Assembly (NCBI GenBank): GCA_021783385.1
Contig: JAJXTX010000174.1
Location: 1-5,503 of the forward strand
From: Pseudomonadota bacterium
GTDB taxonomy: Bacteria; Pseudomonadota; Gammaproteobacteria; Xanthomonadales; Rhodanobacteraceae
Length of the DNA: 5,503 nt
Reading direction: 5' to 3'
The notes beneath the pieces are model-generated. The model saw nothing but the letters and a program-made list of their open reading frames with translations. It did no database searches and had not been told where the DNA came from. Within the stretch, counting starts at the first letter, position 1; each line of letters begins with the position of its first letter. This document shows, piece after piece, positions 1-4,281 of this stretch. Both the position numbers and the translations under genes were made by a program.

Positions 1-35
1 ACGACGAAGGCCCGCTGTGGGCGGGCCTTCGTCGT
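1..35. terminator. Perfect 15-bp GC-rich hairpin, probable intrinsic terminator
   Basis: Bases 1-15 and 21-35 are exact reverse complements around a 5-base loop (TGTGG), so the stem is at least 15 bp and may extend beyond the left edge. On the minus strand it begins 21 bases after the stop of the candidate small ORF at 57-179, where a terminator for the leftward genes would be expected. Its minus-strand T-tract would fall outside the window. Read on the plus strand, the hairpin is followed only by a weakly T-rich stretch (GTGCTTTGCT), so it may serve both directions. The hairpin is seen directly; the terminator role is inferred. Confidence 0.7.
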
Positions 36-56
36 GTGCTTTGCTGAAACCTGAAG

Positions 57-179
57 CTACGCGAGGGCCCGCCAGAAGCTGGCGTTATTGTTCGCGCGAT
101 TATTGTTGCTGACGGCCGGCAGCATGCCCCGCGCGCAGGGCGCGGTGGCAGTGATCAGGCTGGCGGTGATGAAATCCAT
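57..179 (-). CDS. Candidate small ORF, 40 residues, unknown function
   Basis: An ATG at 179-177 opens a 40-codon frame ending in TAG at 59-57. The peptide begins MDFITASLITATAPCARG, has an Asn-rich stretch (SNNNRANNNASF) and ends FWRALA. Nearly all codons end in G or C, like the real genes around it, the exceptions being mostly Asn AAT, ACT and GAT. A strong hairpin follows 21 bases after the stop, and the frame fills the space between the STAS gene and that hairpin. No Shine-Dalgarno sequence precedes the ATG. I recognise no family and see no clear signal peptide or membrane helix. It could be a real small protein, possibly leaderless, or chance coding in a GC-rich 3' region. Confidence 0.35.
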   Translation of the reverse strand: MDFITASLITATAPCARGMLPAVSNNNRANNNASFWRALA

Positions 180-185
180 GGGTCG

Positions 186-214
186 ACTAGAACAGAAGGC
201 GCGCCGGCGCGCAA
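186..214 (-). promoter_or_regulatory. Weak promoter-like pair upstream of the small ORF
   Basis: On the minus strand, TTGCGC (214-209) and TCTAGT (191-186) are separated by 17 bases, the preferred spacing for a sigma70-type promoter. The -10 box matches 4 of 6 consensus bases and the -35 only 3 of 6. The ATG at 179 lies 7 bases past the -10, about where transcription would begin, which would give a leaderless mRNA and explain the missing Shine-Dalgarno. This is a weak match and could be chance. Confidence 0.2.
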
Positions 215-228
215 GCGGTCGCGCGCCG
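199..228. repeat. GC palindrome after the STAS gene, possible weak terminator
   Basis: Bases 199-212 form a perfect 14-bp self-complementary palindrome (GCGCGCCGGCGCGC). An alternative hairpin pairs 207-213 with 222-228 around an 8-base loop. On the minus strand both lie directly after the stop of the STAS-domain gene, and the palindrome is followed by a pyrimidine-rich CTTCTGTTCT. This could attenuate transcription or protect the mRNA end, but there is no proper T-run. The symmetry is seen; a role is inferred. Confidence 0.4.
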
Positions 229-603
229 TCAGGCCGCCGCGGGTTCGCTGACCCAGCGCTTCGCCGCAGCCAGTTCGGCGTAGGGAAACAGCCGGAACTC
301 CGCCGGTACCACGAAGCCCATCGCGGTGGCGGTCATGCGCAGCCACGGCACGTCGGTCACCAGCGCCACGCGCTCCCAACCGCTGAGGTGACGCATGCCG
401 AGCTTGGCGTCGTCCCACAGCGCGCCGGGGTCGAAGCCGGTGAAATCCTCGCCGATCACGTACAGCAGGCGCAGCTTGCGATTGAGCGCAAAGGCGGCTT
501 CGACATCCGGCACCAGCACGCGCTCGTAGTCGGCGGCAGTAACCTGTCCACGCGCACGAAAACCCAGCGTACCGGCGGGCAACCCTTCGATCTGTTCAAT
601 CAT
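229..603 (-). CDS. SpoIIAA-like STAS-fold protein (DUF3478 type)
   Basis: This is a 124-residue soluble protein beginning MIEQIEGLPAGTLGFRARG. It resembles the SpoIIAA-like STAS family (DUF3478), small cytoplasmic proteins of about 120 residues with no firmly established role. Family-like features are the N-terminal strand with G-V-T-A-D-Y near residues 19-26, the core RLLYVIGEDFTGFDPGALWDD around 43-63, the segment KLGMRHLSGWERVALVTD, and the end with FRLFPYAELAAAKRWV. The start at 603 is chosen because AGAGGAG lies 10 bases upstream and the family begins at this methionine. An in-frame ATG at 678 would add 25 residues without a ribosome binding site or family similarity. It lies 111 bases after the membrane-protein gene, so it may have its own promoter, though none is convincing. 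The family call rests on recalled sequence patterns. Confidence 0.85.
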   Translation of the reverse strand: MIEQIEGLPAGTLGFRARGQVTAADYERVLVPDVEAAFALNRKLRLLYVIGEDFTGFDPGALWDDAKLGMRHLSGWERVALVTDVPWLRMTATAMGFVVPAEFRLFPYAELAAAKRWVSEPAAA

Positions 604-613
604 GGCAAGCACA

Positions 614-620
614 CTCCTCT
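614..620 (-). promoter_or_regulatory. Ribosome binding site fixing the STAS gene start
   Basis: AGAGGAG on the minus strand sits 10 bases before the ATG at 603. It is the only good Shine-Dalgarno near this frame and decides for the 603 start over the longer in-frame ATG at 678. Confidence 0.75.
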
Positions 621-714
621 GCAAACGGATGCCCAGTGTGGACCGGGTGCCGTGAATCGCATGCAAGTTCGTCATCACGGCTTCGACGAAGTGACCGTAG
701 CACGCCTGCCGCCG

Positions 715-1410
715 TCAGAAGCTCAGGCCTTGTGGCCGGTTGCACTGATATTCCTGATCCACCCGATCCACTTCGTTCAGCGAGATGTGCCGCGCACTCA
801 GCTCGCGTGGAGTCAGATGATGCCAGACGTCGACGTCGATGCAGTGGCGATTGACAATGCCGAACAGCTGCTGTGCCTGACGCGCCACCGCGCTGATGCC
901 CTGGTTTTTGGGATCGATCAAATCGACGCCGGCTACCCTTGGCACCACCGAACCCGGCACGCCGTGAATCGCGTAGGTGTGTCGCGCCTGCAACAGCCGC
1001 TGGTGGAAGCCACCGTCCGCGGTCACCGGATGACTGCCCACGATCATGCTTGAGATGTCCGGCACAGCGGGCGGCGATGCCAAGGCCGGCGCCACTTGAG
1101 CGGGCGTCGGCGCCTGCGCTGGATGCGATTCGCGCTGGACAGAAGCGTGCGCGACCACAGCCACCGCCCGCAGCGCCGGGATGGCGGCAGGCGCCTGCAA
1201 GGACACCGTCCGCGGAAGCAAGTGCAGCTGCAGCACGGAATGAGGGATTCGTTGGTCAACCATCGCGGCCTGCTCCCAGGTCGCCGGCCGCATCACCAGC
1301 ATCCACAGCGCAAGGTGCAGCGATAGCGCAACGCCGAGCGCCACGCCGCGGCGCAGCGGGTCGCGCCACGCACGACGCGGGGTTTCGGTATGCGCGCGGC
1401 GCCCAGCCAT
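715..1410 (-). CDS. Membrane-anchored protein of unknown function, TonB-like layout
   Basis: The product has 231 residues and I cannot assign it to a named family. A basic N-terminus (residues 1-21, many Arg) precedes one hydrophobic helix at about 22-41 (V-A-L-G-V-A-L-S-L-H-L-A-L-W-M-L-V-M). A Pro/Ala-rich stretch follows at about 98-118, then a more ordered C-terminal part (about 120-231) with Cys190 and Cys223 in a likely periplasmic region. Positive charges before the helix suggest N-in, C-out topology. The layout resembles TonB-type energy transducers or other periplasm-spanning proteins, but I see no typical TonB C-terminal motif (such as a YPxxA box), so that link is only architectural. 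The start at 1410 has AGGGAG 8 bases upstream; an ATG at 1443 is in frame but lacks a Shine-Dalgarno. The C-terminus is rich in His and Asp (HCIDVDVWHH). Confidence 0.75.
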   Translation of the reverse strand: MAGRRAHTETPRRAWRDPLRRGVALGVALSLHLALWMLVMRPATWEQAAMVDQRIPHSVLQLHLLPRTVSLQAPAAIPALRAVAVVAHASVQRESHPAQAPTPAQVAPALASPPAVPDISSMIVGSHPVTADGGFHQRLLQARHTYAIHGVPGSVVPRVAGVDLIDPKNQGISAVARQAQQLFGIVNRHCIDVDVWHHLTPRELSARHISLNEVDRVDQEYQCNRPQGLSF

Positions 1411-1418
1411 GGGTGTTT

Positions 1419-1424
1419 CTCCCT
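1419..1424 (-). promoter_or_regulatory. Ribosome binding site fixing the 1410 start
   Basis: AGGGAG on the minus strand lies 8 bases before the ATG at 1410. It supports that start over the in-frame ATG at 1443, which is preceded by no purine-rich site. Confidence 0.65.
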
Positions 1425-1569
1425 GCAAGCCGCGCTTGCCCATGAGGCCGACGCCAACGCGTCAACCAACCTGGTGGACAGCTCGCAAGCCGGCAGGGTT
1501 CGTGCGCCATGAAATGGGAACAGGGCCGCGGGGATGGATGGCAATTCGAAATGGCACGCCAACGACAAG

Positions 1570-3351
1570 TCAGGCCGGCTCGATATGCCGTAGCAGCAGG
1601 CGCGGCGTTTCGCGGCCCTGCCAGTCGTTGATGGTGAGTTCGTAGGCGGCGCGCAGCCGCGCCGGCGGCGGCTGGCCGTGATACGCGTTGAACATCACCG
1701 CGTCGTGCAGGCTGCCATTGCGCGGGTCGCGCAGCTGCAGGCGCAGATGGCCCTCGCCCATCGGCTTCCAGCTGGCGCATTCGAACAGGTTGTCGAACAG
1801 CGGCTCGGGAAACGCCTGCCCCCACGGACCGGCGTGGCGCAGCTGGCGCGCCAGCTCCAGCGTGGCGGCGCCGGGCGGCAGTTCGCCGTCCGTGTACAGC
1901 ACCGCCTGCAGCCGCTCGGCGTCGATCAGCTCACGCGCGATCGCATCGAACGCGGCGGCGAAGCGCGGGTAGTCGCAGGTTTTCAGGCTCAGCCCCGCCG
2001 CCATCGCGTGGCCGCCGAAGCGCTCGATCAGGCCGGGCTGGCGCGCGTCGATCGCGGCCAGCGCGTCGCGGATGTGGAAGCCGGCGATCGAGCGGGCCGA
2101 GCCGCGCAGCTCGTCCGGGTGGTCTTCGCCGGCCGGCGCGAACGCGATCACCGGACGATGCAGGCGCTCTTTCAACTTCGACGCCACCAGCCCGACCACG
2201 CCGGCGTGCCAACCCGGTTCGTATAGTGCGACGCCGACTGCGTCGATATGCGTCATGCCGGCGACCATCTGCTCGGCCTCGGCCACCATCGAGGCCTGCA
2301 GGTCGCGCCGTTCCAGGTTGATCGCGTTGAGCTGTTCGGCATGGCGCTGCGCCTGCGCCGCGTCGTCGCTGAGCAGGCATTCCACGCCCAGCCGCATGTC
2401 CTCCAGCCGACCCGCCGCGTTCACCCGCGGCGCCAGCGCGAAGCCCAGGTCGCTGGCGCTCAGCGTCGCCGCACTGCGTTTGCCGACCGCGATCAGCGCG
2501 CGGATGCCGGCGCTGGCGCAGCCGCTGCGGATGCGCCGCAGGCCGGCCTCGACCAGGACGCGGTTGTTGAAATCCAGCGGCACCAGGTCGGCCACCGTGC
2601 CCAGCGCCACCAGATCCAGCAGCGCGGAAAGATCAGGCCGCGGGGAGCTCTGATTTTCGCGATCGGCAGGGTACATGGCCGCGCGCACGGCCAGCAGCAG
2701 GTAGAACATCACGCCCACGCCGGCCAGCGCCCGGCTCGGAAAGGCGCGGTTCAAGCGCGCGTCATCGGCGCAGCCCGCGCAGGCGGGGCTGGCGTGCGCG
2801 CAGGCGGCGATCGCGGTGAGGTTCGGATTGACCATCGCATCGCAGGCCGGCAGCTGCTCGCCGGGCAGGTGGTGGTCGGTGACGATCACCCGGATGCCGT
2901 TGGCCTTGGCCAGCGCCACCCCGGCCACGCTGGCCACGCCGTTGTCGACGGTGACGATCAGCTGCGGCGGCGGCTGCAGCGATGCGACCAGCGCCGGGCT
3001 CAGCCCGTAGCCGTGGATGAAACGGTTCGGGATCGCATAGCTCACGCGCCGGGCGCCGAGCAGGCGCAGGCCGCGCACGGCCACTGCGGTGCCGGTGGCG
3101 CCGTCGCAGTCGTAATCGCCAGCGATCAGGATCGACCAGTTGCCGCGGATCGCCTCGATCAGCAGCTCGACCGCCGCCGTCATGCCGCCCAGCGCCTGCG
3201 GCGGCAGCAGCCGGGCCAGCCGGTGCTCGACCTGCGCCGGCCCCAGCACGCCGCGCGCGGCGTACACCTGCTGCAGCACCGGATGCACGTCCGCCGGCCA
3301 GCCGTCGGGCGTGCCCTGGCTGACGCGCCGGCGCAGCGGCGAGCTGCTCAC
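1570..3351 (-). CDS. recJ: Single-stranded-DNA-specific 5'-3' exonuclease RecJ
   Basis: RecJ degrades single-stranded DNA 5' to 3' in the cytoplasm, acting in RecF-pathway recombination, base excision repair and mismatch repair. The product has 593 residues (E. coli RecJ: 577). The DHH catalytic core is intact: AGDYDCDG (77-84), TVDNG (134-138), VTDHH (157-161), LAGVGV (209-214), ALGTVADLVPLD (249-260) and LAPRVNAAGRLEDM (306-319). DHHA1 elements follow: GWHAGVVGLVASKLKER (380-396) and FGGHAMAAGLSL (445-456). The C-terminal OB-like region carries GPWGQAFPEPLFDN (508-521). The GTG start at 3351 is chosen because it overlaps the upstream stop as GTGA and the protein then has family length; upstream in-frame codons only shadow the preceding gene. 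Oddities are an extra segment at residues 178-203 and a variable patch near 229-238. It is the last gene of the operon, with no clear terminator after it. Confidence 0.97.
   Translation of the reverse strand: MSSSPLRRRVSQGTPDGWPADVHPVLQQVYAARGVLGPAQVEHRLARLLPPQALGGMTAAVELLIEAIRGNWSILIAGDYDCDGATGTAVAVRGLRLLGARRVSYAIPNRFIHGYGLSPALVASLQPPPQLIVTVDNGVASVAGVALAKANGIRVIVTDHHLPGEQLPACDAMVNPNLTAIAACAHASPACAGCADDARLNRAFPSRALAGVGVMFYLLLAVRAAMYPADRENQSSPRPDLSALLDLVALGTVADLVPLDFNNRVLVEAGLRRIRSGCASAGIRALIAVGKRSAATLSASDLGFALAPRVNAAGRLEDMRLGVECLLSDDAAQAQRHAEQLNAINLERRDLQASMVAEAEQMVAGMTHIDAVGVALYEPGWHAGVVGLVASKLKERLHRPVIAFAPAGEDHPDELRGSARSIAGFHIRDALAAIDARQPGLIERFGGHAMAAGLSLKTCDYPRFAAAFDAIARELIDAERLQAVLYTDGELPPGAATLELARQLRHAGPWGQAFPEPLFDNLFECASWKPMGEGHLRLQLRDPRNGSLHDAVMFNAYHGQPPPARLRAAYELTINDWQGRETPRLLLRHIEPA
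2743..2820 (-). repeat. In-frame extra segment in RecJ with 21-bp degenerate tandem repeat
   Basis: Between VNPN and FPSRALAGVGV, E. coli RecJ has about five residues; this protein has 26 (residues 178-203). Within the extra DNA, 2777-2797 and 2798-2818 are adjacent 21-bp units sharing their first 10 bases exactly (GCGCAGGCGG) and about 15 of 21 overall. They encode AIAACAH and ASPACAG, a seven-residue repeat of pattern A-x-x-A-C-A-x. A bulged hairpin (2771-2778 with 2783-2791) overlaps it. The segment is far from the catalytic motifs in sequence and keeps the frame, suggesting slippage expansion in a surface loop. The comparison uses the recalled E. coli sequence. Confidence 0.6.
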
Positions 3352-4271
3352 GCCGCCGCCCTGCGCCAGCGGCGCCAGCGATGCCACGGCCGGTGCTGCC
3401 AGCGCTCGGCGCTGGTGAAATGCAGCACTACCGGCTGGCGGCCGAGCAGCGGCTGCAGCAGTGGCCACCAGCGCGCGGCGATTTCGCCGGCGGGCAGATC
3501 CTGCAGGTCGATCAGCCAGCCGCGGCTGGCCGCAGCAACGGTGGCCGGCATGCGGGCGTGCTGCCCGATGCCGGCGCGCGCGGCCAGCGCATTGAGCAGC
3601 AGATCGTCGCTGATCACGCCGCGCAGCGCGCTGTTCAGGCGGCCGGGCAGCGTGCCGCCGCCCCACAGCCACAGGCTGTTCACCGGGGCCAGCCCGCGCG
3701 CGCGCCGCGCAGCATTCAGCGGATGCTGATGCAGCAGCACCTGGATCTCGTTCAGCAGCACGCGCCAGCGGCGCCCCTCCGCGCCCGGCGGCAGATGCTG
3801 CGCGAGGTCCTCGCCCAGCGCCTGTTCGGGCGCCGCGAACAGCGGCAGCGCGAGCTCCGGCGGCAGGCGCAGATGCCAGCGATCCGGCGTGGAAACTTCA
3901 AGCTGCATGCCGATCTCATCGAACACTGCACGCAACGGCTCGGCCAGCGCCTGCGCCTCGGCCATCGTCAGCTGCAGCTGGCCGCAGGCCAACAGCCGCA
4001 CGCCGCTCATGTCGGGCTGCACCCAGGCCGGATCGGCTGACAGCCAGCGCGCCGCGGCGGCATCCCCGGCGATGAACTCGCGGGTGAGCGCGGCGGACGG
4101 CAGCAGGTGGCCGGCGCCGCGAAAAAGATCGCCGAGCCCGGCCAGATAGCCGGCCGCGCCGTCGGCCAGTCGATCCGCCCGCGGCAGCAGTTCGCGCAGC
4201 GGATGGCCGGGCGCGAACGCCGCCAGCGCGGGCAACCACAGGTGCAGCGACGGCTCCGGCACGGCGTTCAC
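3348..4271 (-). CDS. rpfE: RpfE-like protein, distantly phosphoglycerate-mutase-like
   Basis: This 307-residue soluble protein resembles RpfE of Xanthomonas and Xylella, encoded near recJ in the rpf (regulation of pathogenicity factors) region and reported to influence extracellular enzymes and polysaccharide; its biochemical activity is not settled. Relatives are often labelled phosphoglycerate mutase because of a shared segment, here PVNSLWLWGGGTLP (196-209). Other features that look conserved are WLSADPAWVQPD (76-87), RRWRVLLNEIQVLLHQHPLN (167-186), GVISDD (218-223) and the basic, Trp-rich tail HRWRRWRR (297-304). I see none of the metal-binding motifs of cofactor-independent mutases, so enzymatic mutase activity is doubtful. 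The GTG start at 4271 lies 8 bases after the ABC-F stop with AGGGG 5 bases upstream. The stop overlaps the recJ start as GTGA, so expression of the two is probably coupled. Gene naming is from memory. Confidence 0.72.
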   Translation of the reverse strand: MNAVPEPSLHLWLPALAAFAPGHPLRELLPRADRLADGAAGYLAGLGDLFRGAGHLLPSAALTREFIAGDAAAARWLSADPAWVQPDMSGVRLLACGQLQLTMAEAQALAEPLRAVFDEIGMQLEVSTPDRWHLRLPPELALPLFAAPEQALGEDLAQHLPPGAEGRRWRVLLNEIQVLLHQHPLNAARRARGLAPVNSLWLWGGGTLPGRLNSALRGVISDDLLLNALAARAGIGQHARMPATVAAASRGWLIDLQDLPAGEIAARWWPLLQPLLGRQPVVLHFTSAERWQHRPWHRWRRWRRAAA

Positions 4272-4276
4272 GGCGG

Positions 4277-4281
4277 CCCCT
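4277..4281 (-). promoter_or_regulatory. Ribosome binding site overlapping the ABC-F stop
   Basis: AGGGG on the minus strand begins inside the TAG stop of the ABC-F gene and ends 5 bases before the GTG at 4271. This placement supports the GTG start and suggests that ribosomes ending on one gene re-start on the next. Confidence 0.6.

Noticed and set aside
604..678. Longer STAS protein starting at the ATG at 678
   Set aside because: There is no Shine-Dalgarno there, the extra 25 residues do not resemble the family, and AGAGGAG precedes the ATG at 603.
681..691. Short palindrome CTTCGACGAAG between the membrane-protein and STAS genes, possible operator
   Set aside because: Arms of only 5 bases are common by chance, and no promoter lies around it.
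88..1053. Plus-strand open frame of 321 codons across the STAS and membrane-protein genes
   Set aside because: It runs antisense to two better-supported genes with ribosome binding sites, and its composition is His/Arg/Gln-rich without domain signals.
1443..1465. Promoter-like TTGACG with downstream TGGGCA ahead of the membrane-protein gene
   Set aside because: The -10 box matches poorly, and the adjacent GACGC/GCGTC inverted repeat is too short to support a regulatory call.
3352..3672. N-terminal extension of RecJ by 107 residues
   Set aside because: The extension overlaps the RpfE-like gene in another frame and is Arg/Ala-rich without RecJ similarity. The GTG at 3351 overlapping the upstream stop gives the normal RecJ length.
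2248..3729. Long plus-strand open frame (493 codons) antisense to recJ and the RpfE-like gene
   Set aside because: It mirrors strongly supported minus-strand genes in GC-rich DNA, has Gln/Arg/Ala-rich low-complexity composition and no recognisable motif.
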